Positions 22,431 to 35,535 of a stretch of 64,000 bases of DNA are shown here, in pieces. The translations under genes were made by a program, and so were the position numbers. The stretch lies in NCBI GenBank assembly GCA_943736015.1, contig OX031065.1, positions 14,165,427-14,229,426 on the forward strand, read 5' to 3'. The first letter of the stretch is position 1; each line of letters starts with the position of its first letter. Under the pieces are notes generated by a model. It was not told the DNA's origin, did not search any database, and saw only the letters and a program-made list of their open reading frames with translations. The stretch comes from Tridacna crocea. Lineage: Eukaryota; Mollusca; Bivalvia; Cardiida; Cardiidae.

Positions 22431-24071
22431 TTGAAGAGATTAGAAAAATTACACTTCAGTTGCCTTTGTTTGATATATGGGTTTTCAGTGTCTTTTTTAG
22501 CCACTTGTCACATTAATTTTTGGGTTTTTTCTACACTGTACATTGATCACTTTGGCTTATTGAAAAGTTTCAATGTGCAGCATTTATTGTGGGTCCATTT
22601 AGAAAAGCGAATCCAGTTTAGGGCTTGGGAGGGGGGGTGCATCGAGGGTTTAAGGGAAGTAACTCTTGCAAGGGGCTTGAAAAGACCAAAACAAGGTCTT
22701 CTGGGCCCCTATTTTCTTAAATGTTTGCCCATTTTCAGTGAAATCTGGCATGTGTGGATGGTGCATGCCTGGCAGTTTGCCAAGGACTGCACAGCAGCCT
22801 TTAAAGAAGACTTTAAATCCACTTTTATGCCGTTTTTTTTCACTGTTTTTTATCTATAAATTAGCGCCCATTTTGGAGCGATTTTGAAGGCCTCTGATTG
22901 GCTGATGGGCCCAGCTTTGAATTTGGCTGTTGGTACCCATTCTGATTTCCTTAAAGCTTCTCTGATTGGATAATTTCAGAGAGGGAAGAGATTTGATTGG
23001 CTGATGGGAAGGGGGGGGGAAATATCTGTTTATCCTTATTAACCTTTTACCACATAATGAAGCGGCTTTTTAACACCCCGAAGGCTTTTGAAAATAAACT
23101 GAGGAAAGGAGAAAATGCGGGCTACCAGCATTTTCTCCTTTTCCCACAATGTTTTCTACCCTATCAAAGAAAAAAATTGGATATTTTAGTTATTCTTACA
23201 TCTTATTTAATCTTTATGGCCTACTTCTAAATTCTTCAAACAAGAACAAGATTTTTTTATCGGAAAAAGTTTCCGCAACTGCAACCGGTTGCTTCTGAAT
23301 TTTATATTTTCGCGCAGCGGTTAAACATAAAATTTGACTTATGACTCGCGTGGTCGTCAAAATTGGTTCAATGTTTTCGTCACCCTGGTAAGAAAACAGG
23401 GAAAAATTTTGTTTACCTTTCTTTGATTTGTACAACAGGTATCGGTTGCCTCCGAAAGTGTCGAAGTTGATTTTACGATGTTACGCACAGCACGTAACAG
23501 TCACGTGTCAGCGAGATGGTCACCGTAACCAAATCAGTGGCCCTAGTGAGAGAAAATGAAAAAGAAAAATCCGTATAATAGACTTAAGCAACCATTGTCG
23601 TATGCTATAAAATATTCCCTAAGTCGAATTTTCATGTTTTTGCGGATACGTAAGAGGCACCTGCCAGACAGTAGACAACCTAAATGGGTTTGTTGTCAGG
23701 TACAAAAAGATTGGAAAAAAAAAAAAATATTAGAAATTATATAAGTTCCCTCTATTTGACCTATCAAGCAACAGGTGTCATCTGCTATGAAATGCTCCGT
23801 AAGTCAATTTTTCGCGGAGACATAACTGACACCTATGAGACGGTAGTCAACGTAAATGGATTTGTCGTCACGGTATAAAGAGATTGGAGAAAAAAATATA
23901 CAGTAAAAATTTAGTTCCTTTTGTTTGATTTATGCAATAAGAAGCAGTTGCTACTGAAAGAGCCTTCAGTCTTTTTTTAGCCACTTGTCGCATTATTTTC
24001 TGGGGTTTTCGCATGAGCGTAACGGGCACATATGAGACGGTAGTCAACGTAACTGGGTTTCTTGTTGTGGT
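22431..24071 (+). repeat. Unit 14 (1641 bp)
   Basis: Counterpart of unit 7 at +11470: gtccatttag, caggtacaaaaag, gtgtcatctg, gacataactg, poly-A 13, poly-G 9. Confidence 0.95.
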
Positions 24072-25710
24072 TTGAAGAGATTAGAAAAATTACACTTCAG
24101 TTGCCTTTGTTTGATATATGGGTTTTCAGTGTCTTTTTTAGCCACTTGTCACATTAATTTTTGGGTTTTTTCTACACTGTACATTGATCACTTTGGCTTA
24201 TTGAAAAGTTTCAATGTGCAGCATTTATTGTGGGTCCAGTTAGAAAAGCGAATCCAGTTTAGGGCTTGGGAGGGGGGGTGCATCGAGGGTTTAAGGGAAG
24301 TAACTCTTGCAAGGGGCTTGAAAAGACCAAAACAAGGTCTTCTGGGCCCCTATTTTCTTAAATGTTTGCCCATTTTCAGTGAAATCTGGCATGTGTGGAT
24401 GGTGCATGCCTGGCAGTTTGCCAAGGACTGCACAGCAGCCTTTAAAGAAGACTTTAAATCCACTTTTATGCCGTTTTTTTTCACTGTTTTTATCTATAAA
24501 TTAGCGCCCATTTTGGAGCGATTTTGAAGGCCTCTGATTGGCTGATGGGCCCAGCTTTGAATTTGGCTGTTGGTACCCATTCTGATTTCCTTAAAGCTTC
24601 TCTGATTGGATCATTTCAGAGAGGGAAGAGATTTGATTGGCTGATGGGAAGGGGGGGGAAATATCTGTTTATCCTTATTAACCTTTTACCACATAATGAA
24701 GCGGCTTTTTAACACCCCGAAGGCTTTTGAAAATAAACTGAGGAAAGGAGAAAATGCGGGCTACCAGCATTTTCTCCTTTTCCCACAATGTTTTCTACCC
24801 TATCAAAGAAAAAAATTGGATATTTTAGTTATTCTTACATCTTATTTAATCTTTATGGCCTACTTCTAAATTCTTCAAACAAGAACAAGATTTTTTTATC
24901 GGAAAAAGTTTCCGCAACTGCAACCGGTTGCTTCTGAATTTTATATTTTCGCGCAGCGGTTAAACATAAAATTTGACTTATGACTCGCGTGGTCGTCAAA
25001 ATTGGTTCAATGTTTTCGTCACCCTGGTAAGAAAACAGGGAAAAATTTGGTTTACCTTTCTTTGATTTGTACAACAGGTATCGGTTGCCTCCGAAAGTGT
25101 CGAAGTTGATTTTACGATGTTACGCACAGCACGTAACAGTCACGTGTCAGCGAGATGGTCACCGTAACCAAATCAGTGGCCCTAGTGAGAGAAAATGAAA
25201 AAGAAAAATCCGTATAATAGACTTAAGCAACCATTGTCGTATGCTATAAAATATTCCCTAAGTCGAATTTTCATGTTTTTGCGGATACGTAAGAGGCACC
25301 TGCCAGACAGTAGACAACCTAAATGGGTTTGTTGTCAGGTATAAAAAGATTGGAAAAAAAAAAAATATTAGAAATTATATAAGTTCCCTCTATTTGACCT
25401 ATCAAGCAACAGGTGTCGTCTGCTATGAAATGCTCCGTAAGTCAATTTTTCGCGGAGACGTAACTGACACCTATGAGACGGTAGTCAACGTAAATGGATT
25501 TGTCGTCACGGTATAAAGAGATTGGAGAAAAAAATATACAGTAAAAATTTAGTTCCTTTTGTTTGATTTATGCAATAAGAAGCAGTTGCTACTGAAAGAG
25601 CCTTCAGTCTTTTTTTTAGCCACTTGTCGCATTATTTTCTGGGGTTTTCGCATGAGCGTAACGGGCACATATGAGACGGTAGTCAACGTAACTGGGTTTC
25701 TTGTTGTGGT
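24072..25710 (+). repeat. Unit 15 (1639 bp)
   Basis: Counterpart of unit 8 at +11470: T5 run, TCATTT, tttggttt, poly-A 12, T8 before agccac. Confidence 0.95.
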
Positions 25711-27348
25711 TTGAAGAGATTAGAAAAATTACACTTCAGTTGCCTTTGTTTGATATATGGGTTTTCAGTGTCTTTTTTAGCCACTTGTCACATTAATTTT
25801 TGGGTTTTTTCTACACTGTACATTGATCACTTTGGCTTATTGAAAAGTTTCAATGTGCAGCATTTATTGTGGGTCCAGTTAGAAAAGCGAATCCAGTTTA
25901 GGGCTTGGGAGGGGGGGTGCATCGAGGGTTTAAGGGAAGTAACTCTTGCAAGGGGCTTGAAAAGACCAAAACAAGGTCTTCTGGGCCCCTATTTTCTTAA
26001 ATGTTTGCCCATTTTCAGTGAAATCTGGCATGTGTGGATGGTGCATGCCTGGCAGTTTGCCAAGGACTGCACAGCAGCCTTTAAAGAAGACTTTAAATCC
26101 ACTTTTATGCCGTTTTTTTTCACTGTTTTTATCTATAAATTAGCGCCCATTTTGGAGCGATTTTGAAGGCCTCTGATTGGCTGATGGGCCCAGCTTTGAA
26201 TTTGGCTGTTGGTACCCATTCTGATTTCCTTAAAGCTTCTCTGATTGGATCATTTCAGAGAGGGAAGAGATTTGATTGGCTGATGGGAAGGGGGGGGAAA
26301 TATCTGTTTATCCTTATTAACCTTTTACCACATAATGAAGCGGCTTTTTAACACCCCGAAGGCTTTTGAAAATAAACTGAGGAAAGGAGAAAATGCGGGC
26401 TACCAGCATTTTCTCCTTTTCCCACAATGTTTTCCACCCTATCAAAGAAAAAAATTGGATATTTTAGTTATTCTTACATCTTATTTAATCTTTATGGCCT
26501 ACTTCTAAATTCTTCAAACAAGAACAAGATTTTTTTATCGGAAAAAGTTTCCGCAACTGCAACCGGTTGCTTCTGAATTTTATATTTTCGCGCAGCGGTT
26601 AAACATAAAATTTGACTTATGACTCGCGTGGTCGTCAAAATTGGTTCAATGTTTTCGTCACCCTGGTAAGAAAACAGGGAAAAATTTTGTTTACCTTTCT
26701 TTGATTTGTACAACAGGTATCGGTTGCCTCCGAAAGTGTCGAAGTTGATTTTACGATGTTACGCACAGCACGTAACAGTCACGTGTCAGCGAGATGGTCA
26801 CCGTAACCAAATCAGTGGCCCTAGTGAGAGAAAATGAAAAAGAAAAATCCGTATAATAGACTTAAGCAACCATTGTCGTATGCTATAAAATATTCCCTAA
26901 GTCGAATTTTCATGTTTTTGCGGATACGTAAGAGGCACCTGCCAGACAGTAGACAACCTAAATGGGTTTGTTGTCAGGTATAAAAAGATTGGAAAAAAAA
27001 AAAATATTAGAAATTATATAAGTTCCCTCTATTTGACCTATCAAGCAACAGGTGTCGTCTGCTATGAAATGCTCCGTAAGTCAATTTTTCGCGGAGACGT
27101 AACTGACACCTATGAGACGGTAGTCAACGTAAATGGATTTGTCGTCACGGTATAAAGAGATTGGAGAAAAAAATATACAGTAAAAATTTAGTTCCTTTTG
27201 TTTGATTTATGCAATAAGAAGCAGTTGCTACTGAAAGAGCCTTCAGTCTTTTTTTAGCCACTTGTCGCATTATTTTCTGGGGTTTTCGCATGAGCGTAAC
27301 GGGCACATATGAGACGGTAGTCAACGTAACTGGGTTTCTTGTTGTGGT
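25711..27348 (+). repeat. Unit 16 (1638 bp)
   Basis: Counterpart of unit 9 at +11470: T5 run, TCATTT, ttttccaccc near 26432, poly-A 12. Confidence 0.95.
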
Positions 27349-28988
27349 TTGAAGAGATTAGAAAAATTACACTTCAGTTGCCTTTGTTTGATATATGGGT
27401 TTTCAGTGTCTTTTTTAGCCACTTGTCACATTAATTTTTGGGTTTTTTCTACACTGTACATTGATCACTTTGGCTTATTGAAAAGTTTCAATGTGCAGCA
27501 TTTATTGTGGGTCCAGTTAGAAAAGCGAATCCAGTTTAGGGCTTGGGAGGGGGGGTGCATCGAGGGTTTAAGGGAAGTAACTCTTGCAAGGGGCTTGAAA
27601 AGACCAAAACAAGGTCTTCTGGGCCCCTATTTTCTTAAATGTTTGCCCATTTTCAGTGAAATCTGGCATGTGTGGATGGTGCATGCCTGGCAGTTTGCCA
27701 AAGACTGCACAGCAGCCTTTAAAGAAGACTTTAAATCCACTTTTATGCCGTTTTTTTTCACTGTTTTTATCTATAAATTAGCGCCCATTTTGGAGCGATT
27801 TTGAAGGCCTCTGATTGGCTGATGGGCCCAGCTTTGAATTTGGCTGTTGGTACCCATTCTGATTTCCTTAAAGCTTCTCTGATTGGATCATTTCAGAGAG
27901 GGAAGAGATTTGATTGGCTGATGGGAAGGGGGGGGGGAAAATATCTGTTTATCCTTATTAACCTTTTACCACATAATGAAGCGGCTTTTTAACACCCCGA
28001 AGGCTTTTGAAAATAAACTGAGGAAAGGAGAAAATGCGGGCTACCAGCATTTTCTCCTTTTCCCACAATGTTTTCCACCCTATCAAAGAAAAAAATTGGA
28101 TATTTTAGTTATTCTTACATCTTATTTAATCTTTATGGCCTACTTCTAAATTCTTCAAACAAGAACAAGATTTTTTTATCGGAAAAAGTTTCCGCAACTG
28201 CAACCGGTTGCTTCTGAATTTTATATTTTCGCGCAGCGGTTAAACATAAAATTGGACTTATGACTCGCGTGGTCGTCAAAATTGGTTCAATGTTTTCGTC
28301 ACCCTGGTAAGAAAACAGGGAAAAATTTTGTTTACCTTTCTTTGATTTGTACAACAGGTATCGGTTGCCTCCGAAAGTGTCGAAGTTGATTTTACGATGT
28401 TACGCACAGCACGTAACAGTCACGTGTCAGCGAGATGGTCACCGTAACCAAATCAGTGGCCCTAGTGAGAGAAAATGAAAAAGAAAAATCCGTATAATAG
28501 ACTTAAGCAACCATTGTCGTATGCTATAAAATATTCCCTAAGTCGAATTTTCATGTTTTTGCGGATACGTAAGAGGCACCTGCCAGACAGTAGACAACCT
28601 AAATGGGTTTGTTGTCAGGTATAAAAAGATTGGAAAAAAAAAAATATTAGAAATTATATAAGTTCCCTCTATTTGACCTATCAAGCAACAGGTGTCGTCT
28701 GCTATGAAATGCTCCGTAAGTCAATTTTTCGCGGAGACGTAACTGACACCTATGAGACGGTAGTCAACGTAAATGGATTTGTCGTCACGGTATAAAGAGA
28801 TTGGAGAAAAAAATATACAGTAAAAATTTAGTTCCTTTTGTTTGATTTATGCAATAAGAAGCAGTTGCTACTGAAAGAGCCTTCAGTCTTTTTTTAGCCA
28901 CTTGTCGCATTATTTTCTGGGGTTTTCGCATGAGCGTAACGGGCACATATGAGACGGTAGTCAACGTAACTGGGTTTCTTGTTGTGGT
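27349..28988 (+). repeat. Unit 17 (1640 bp)
   Basis: Counterpart of unit 10 at +11470 and of unit 22 at +8187: ttgccaaagac, T5, TCATTT, poly-G 10 then A4, ttttccaccc, attggactt. It is the first unit of the first five-unit block. Confidence 0.95.
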
Positions 28989-30625
28989 TTGAAGAGATTA
29001 GAAAAATTACACTTCAGTTGCCTTTGTTTGATATATGGGTTTTCAGTGTCTTTTTTAGCCACTTGTCACATTAATTTTTGGGTTTTTTCTACACTGTACA
29101 TTGATCACTTTGGCTTATTGAAAAGTTTCAATGTGCAGCATTTATTGTGGGTCCAGTTAGAAAAGCGAATCCAGTTTAGGGCTTGGGAGGGGGGGTGCAT
29201 CGAGGGTTTAAGGGAAGTAACTCTTGCAAGGGGCTTGAAAAGACCAAAACAAGGTCTTCTGGGCCCCTATTTTCTTAAATGTTTGCCCATTTTCAGTGAA
29301 ATCTGGCATGTGTGGATGGTGCATGCCTGGCAGTTTGCCAAGGACTGCACAGCAGCCTTTAAAGACTTTAAATCCACTTTTATGCCGTTTATTTTCACTG
29401 TTTTTTATCTATAAATTAGCGCCCATTTTGGAGCGATTTTGAAGGCCTCTGATTGGCTGATGGGCCCAGCTTTGAATTTGGCTGTTGGTACCCATTCTGA
29501 TTTCCTTAAAGCTTCTCTGATTGGATCATTTCAGAGAGGGAAGAGATTTGATTGGCTGATGGGAAGGGGGGGGAAATATCTGTTTATCCTTATTAACCTT
29601 TTACCACATAATGAAGCGGCTTTTTAACACCCCGAAGGCTTTTGAAAATAAACTGAGGAAAGGAGAAAATGCGGGCTACCAGCATTTTCTCCTTTTCCCA
29701 CAATGTTTTCTACCCTATCAAAGAAAAAAATTGGATATTTTAGTTATTCTTACATCTTATTTAATCTTTATGGCCTACTTCTAAATTCTTCAAACAAGAA
29801 CAAGATTTTTTTATCGGAAAAAGTTTCCGCAACTGCAACCGGTTGCTTCTGAATTTTATATTTTCGCGCAGCGGTTAAACATAAAATTTGACTTATGACT
29901 CGCGTGGTCGTCAAAATTGGTTCAATGTTTTCGTCACCCTGGTAAGAAAACAGGGAAAAATTTTGTTTACCTTTCTTTGATTTGTACAACAGGTATCGGT
30001 TGCCTCCGAAAGTGTCGAAGTTGATTTTACGATGTTACGCACAGCACGTAACAGTCACGTGTCAGCGAGATGGTCACCGTAACCAAATCAGTGGCCCTAG
30101 TGAGAGAAAATGAAAAAGAAAAATCCGTATAATAGACTTAAGCAACCATTGTCGTATGCTATAAAATATTCCCTAAGTCGAATTTTCATGTTTTTGCGGA
30201 TACGTAAGAGGCACCTGCCAGACAGTAGACAACCTAAATGGGTTTGTTGTCAGGTATAAAAAGATTGGAAAAAAAAAAAATATTAGAAATTATATAAGTT
30301 CCCTCTATTTGACCTATCAAGCAACAGGTGTCGTCTGCTATGAAATGCTCCGTAAGTCAATTTTTCGCGGAGACGTAACTGACACCTATGAGACGGTAGT
30401 CAACGTAAATGGATTTGTCGTCACGGTATAAAGAGATTGGAGAAAAAAATATACAGTAAAAATTTAGTTCCTTTTGTTTGATTTATGCAATAAGAAGCAG
30501 TTGCTACTGAAAGAGCCTTCAGTCTTTTTTTAGCCACTTGTCGCATTATTTTTCTGGGGTTTTCGCATGAGCGTAACGGGCACATATGAGACGGTAGTCA
30601 ACGTAACTGGGTTTCTTGTTGTGGT
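28989..30625 (+). repeat. Unit 18 (1637 bp)
   Basis: Counterpart of units 11 and 23: 3-bp deletion, TCATTT, poly-A 12, extra T in cattatttttctgg near 30547. Has the normal ttcgcggag, unlike unit 11. Confidence 0.95.
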
Positions 30626-32261
30626 TTGAAGAGATTAGAAAAATTACACTTCAGTTGCCTTTGTTTGATATATGGGTTTTCAGTGTCTTTTTTAGCCACT
30701 TGTCACATTAATTTTTGGGTTTTTTCTACACTGTACATTGATCACTTTGGCTTATTGAAAAGTTTCAATGTGCAGCATTTATTGTGGGTCCAGTTAGAAA
30801 AGCGAATCCAGTTTAGGGCTTGGGAGGGGGGGTGCATCGAGGGTTTAAGGGAAGTAACTCTTGCAAGGGGCTTGAAAAGACCAAAACAAGGTCTTCTGGG
30901 CCCCTATTTTCTTAAATGTTTGCCCATTTTCAGTGAAATCTGGCATGTGTGGATGGTGCATGCCTGGCAGTTTGCCAAGGACTGCACAGCAGCCTTTAAA
31001 GACTTTAAATCCACTTTTATGCCGTTTATTTTCACTGTTTTTTATCTATAAATTAGCGCCCATTTTGGAGCGATTTTGAAGGCCTCTGATTGGCTGATGG
31101 GCCCAGCTTTGAATTTGGCTGTTGGTACCCATTCTGATTTCCTTAAAGCTTCTCTGATTGGATAATTTCAGAGAGGGAAGAGATTTGATTGGCTGATGGG
31201 AAGGGGGGGGGAAATATCTGTTTATCCTTATTAACCTTTTACCACATAATGAAGCGGCTTTTTAACACCCCGAAGGCTTTTGAAAATAAACTGAGGAAAG
31301 GAGAAAATGCGGGCTTCCAGCATTTTCTCCTTTTCCCACAATGTTTTCTACCCTATCAAAGAAAAAAATTGGATATTTTAGTTATTCTTACATCTTATTT
31401 AATCTTTATGGCCTACTTCTAAATTCTTCAAACAAGAACAAGATTTTTTTATCGGAAAAAGTTTCCGCAACTGCAACCGGTTGCTTCTGAATTTTATATT
31501 TTCGCGCAGCGGTTAAACATAAAATTTGACTTATGACTCGCGTGGTCGTCAAAATTGGTTCAATGTTTTCGTCACCCTGGTAAGAAAACAGGGAAAAATT
31601 TTGTTTACCTTTCTTTGATTTGTACAACAGGTATCGGTTGCCTCCGAAAGTGTCGAAGTTGATTTTACGATGTTACGCACAGCACGTAACAGTCACGTGT
31701 CAGCGAGATGGTCACCGTAACCAAATCAGTGGCCCTAGTGAGAGAAAATGAAAAAGAAAAATCCGTATAATAGACTTAAGCAACCATTGTCGTATGCTAT
31801 AAAATATTCCCTAAGTCGAATTTTCATGTTTTTGCGGATACGTAAGAGGCACCTGCCAGACAGTAGACAACCTAAATGGGTTTGTTGTCAGGTATAAAAA
31901 GATTGGAAAAAAAAAAATATTAGAAATTATATAAGTTCCCTCTATTTGACCTATCAAGCAACAGGTGTCGTCTGCTATGAAATGCTCCGTAAGTCAATTT
32001 TTCGCGGAGACGTAACTGACACCTATGAGACGGTAGTCAACGTAAATGGATTTGTCGTCACGGTATAAAGAGATTGGAGAAAAAAATATACAGTAAAAAT
32101 TTAGTTCCTTTTGTTTGATTTATGCAATAAGAAGCAGTTGCTACTGAAAGAGCCTTCAGTCTTTTTTTAGCCACTTGTCGCATTATTTTCTGGGGTTTTC
32201 GCATGAGCGTAACGGGCACATATGAGACGGTAGTCAACGTAACTGGGTTTCTTGTTGTGGT
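30626..32261 (+). repeat. Unit 19 (1636 bp)
   Basis: Counterpart of units 12 and 24: 3-bp deletion, TAATTT, poly-G 9, hairpin loop gggcttcca near 31312. End of the second seven-unit block. Confidence 0.95.
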
Positions 32262-33896
32262 TTGAAGAGATTAGAAAAATTACACTTCAGTTGCCTTTGT
32301 TTGATATATGGGTTTTCAGTGTCTTTTTTAGCCACTTGTCACATTAATTTTTGGGTTTTTTCTACACTGTACATTGATCACTTTGGCTTATTGAAAAGTT
32401 TCAATGTGCAGCATTTATTGTGGGTCCAGTTAGAAAAGCGAATCCAGTTTAGGGCTTGGGAGGGGGGGTGCATCGAGGGTTTAAGGGAAGTAACTCTTGC
32501 AAGGGGCTTGAAAAGACCAAAACAAGGTCTTCTGGGCCCCTATTTTCTTAAATGTTTGCCCATTTTCAGTGAAATCTGGCATGTGTGGATGGTGCATGCC
32601 TGGCAGTTTGCCAAGGACTGCACAGCAGCCTTTAAAGACTTTAAATCCACTTTTATGCCGTTTATTTTCACTGTTTTTTATCTATAAATTAGCGCCCATT
32701 TTGGAGCGATTTTGAAGGCCTCTGATTGGCTGATGGGCCCAGCTTTGAATTTGGCTGTTGGTACCCATTCTGATTTCCTTAAAGCTTCTCTGATTGGATC
32801 ATTTCAGAGAGGGAAGAGATTTGATTGGCTGATGGGAAGGGGGGGGAAATATCTGTTTATCCTTATTAACCTTTTACCACATAATGAAGCGGCTTTTTAA
32901 CACCCCGAAGGCTTTTGAAAATAAACTGAGGAAAGGAGAAAATGCGGGCTACCAGCATTTTCTCCTTTTCCCACAATGTTTTCTACCCTATCAAAGAAAA
33001 AAATTGGATATTTTAGTTATTCTTACATCTTATTTAATCTTTATGGCCTACTTCTAAATTCTTCAAACAAGAACAAGATTTTTTTATCGGAAAAAGTTTC
33101 CGCAACTGCAACCGGTTGCTTCTGAATTTTATATTTTCGCGCAGCGGTTAAACATAAAATTTGACTTATGACTCGCGTGGTCGTCAAAATTGGTTCAATG
33201 TTTTCGTCACCCTGGTAAGAAAACAGGGAAAAATTTTGTTTACCTTTCTTTGATTTGTACAACAGGTATCGGTTGCCTCCGAAAGTGTCGAAGTTGATTT
33301 TACGATGTTACGCACAGCACGTAACAGTCACGTGTCAGCGAGATGGTCACCGTAACCAAATCAGTGGCCCTAGTGAGAGAAAATGAAAAAGAAAAATCCG
33401 TATAATAGACTTAAGCAACCATTGTCGTATGCTATAAAATATTCCCTAAGTCGAATTTTCATGTTTTTGCGGATACGTAAGAGGCACCTGCCAGACAGTA
33501 GACAACCTAAATGGGTTTGTTGTCAGGTATAAAAAGATTGGAAAAAAAAAAATATTAGAAATTATATAAGTTCCCTCTATTTGACCTATCAAGCAACAGG
33601 TGTCGTCTGCTATGAAATGCTCCGTAAGTCAATTTTTCGCGGAGACGTAACTGACACCTATGAGACGGTAGTCAACGTAAATGGATTTGTCGTCACGGTA
33701 TAAAGAGATTGGAGAAAAAAATATACAGTAAAAATTTAGTTCCTTTTGTTTGATTTATGCAATAAGAAGCAGTTGCTACTGAAAGAGCCTTCAGTCTTTT
33801 TTTAGCCACTTGTCGCATTATTTTCTGGGGTTTTCGCATGAGCGTAACGGGCACATATGAGACGGTAGTCAACGTAACTGGGTTTCTTGTTGTGGT
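32262..33896 (+). repeat. Unit 20 (1635 bp)
   Basis: 3-bp deletion class with TCATTT and poly-G 8. Matches unit 25 at +8187. Does not match unit 13, so the seven-unit periodicity ends here. Confidence 0.95.
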
Positions 33897-35535
33897 TTGA
33901 AGAGATTAGAAAAATTACACTTCAGTTGCCTTTGTTTGATATATGGGTTTTCAGTGTCTTTTTTAGCCACTTGTCACATTAATTTTTGGGTTTTTTCTAC
34001 ACTGTACATTGATCACTTTGGCTTATTGAAAAGTTTCAATGTGGAGCATTTATTGTGGGTCCAGTTAGAAAAGCGAATCCAGTTTAGGGCTTGGGAGGGG
34101 GGGTGCATCGAGGGTTTAAGGGAAGTAACTCTTGCAAGGGGCTTGAAAAGACCAAAACAAGGTCTTCTGGGCCCCTATTTTCTTAAATGTTTGCCCATTT
34201 TCAGTGAAATCTGGCATGTGTGGATGGTGCATGCCTGGCAGTTTGCCAAGGACTGCACAGCAGCCTTTAAAGAAGACTTTAAATCCACTTTTATGCCGTT
34301 TTTTTTCACTGTTTTTTATCTATAAATTAGCGCCCATTTTGGAGCGATTTTGAAGGCCTCTGATTGGCTGATGGGCCCAGCTTTGAATTTGGCTGTTGGT
34401 ACCCATTCTGATTTCCTTAAAGCTTCTCTGATTGGATAATTTCAGAGAGGGAAGAGATTTGATTGGCTGATGGGAAGGGGGGGGGAAATATCTGTTTATC
34501 CTTATTAACCTTTTACCACATAATGAAGCGGCTTTTTAACACCCCGAAGGCTTTTGAAAATAAACTGAGGAAAGGAGAAAATGCGGGCTACCAGCATTTT
34601 CTCCTTTTCCCACAATGTTTTCTACCCTATCAAAGAAAAAAATTGGATATTTTAGTTATTCTTACATCTTATTTAATCTTTATGGCCTACTTCTAAATTC
34701 TTCAAACAAGAACAAGATTTTTTTATCGGAAAAAGTTTCCGCAACTGCAACCGGTTGCTTCTGAATTTTATATTTTCGCGCAGCGGTTAAACATAAAATT
34801 GGACTTATGACTCGCGTGGTCGTCAAAATTGGTTCAATGTTTTCGTCACCCTGGTAAGAAAACAGGGAAAAATTTGGTTTACCTTTCTTTGATTTGTACA
34901 ACAGGTATCGGTTGCCTCCGAAAGTGTCGAAGTTGATTTTACGATGTTACGCACAGCACGTAACAGTCACGTGTGGGAGAGATGCTCACCGTAACCAAAT
35001 CAGTGGCCCTAGTGAGAGAAAATGAAAAAGAAAAATCCGTATAATAGACTTAAGCAACCATTGTCGTATGCCAGAAAATATTCCCTAAGTCGAATTTTCA
35101 TGTTTTTGCGGATACGTAAGAGGCACCTGCCAGACAGTAGACAACCTAAATGGGTTTGTTGTCAGGTATAAAAAGATTGGAAAAAAAAAAATATTAGAAA
35201 TTATATAAGTTCCCTCTATTTGACCTATCAAGCAACGGGTGTCGTCTGCTATGAAATGCTCCGTAAGTCAATTTTTCGCGGAGATGTAACTGACACCTAT
35301 GAGACGGTAGTCAACGTAAATGGATTTGTCGTCACGGTATAAAGAGATTGGAGAAAAAAATATACAGTAAAAATTTAGTTCCTTTTGTTTGATTTATGCA
35401 ATAAGAAGCAGTTGCTACTGAAAGAGCCTTCAGTCTTTTTTTAGCCACTTGTCGCATTATTTTCTGGGGTTTTCGCATGAGCGTAACGGGCACATATGAG
35501 ACGGTAGTCAACGTAACTGGGTTTCTTGTTGTGGT
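33897..35535 (+). repeat. Unit 21 (1639 bp)
   Basis: Strongly marked unit shared only with unit 26: gtggagcattta near 34041, gggagagatgctc near 34974, caacgggtgtc near 35234. Also gccagaaaat near 35070, gagatgtaac, attggactt and tttggttt. Poly-G 9. Confidence 0.95.
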
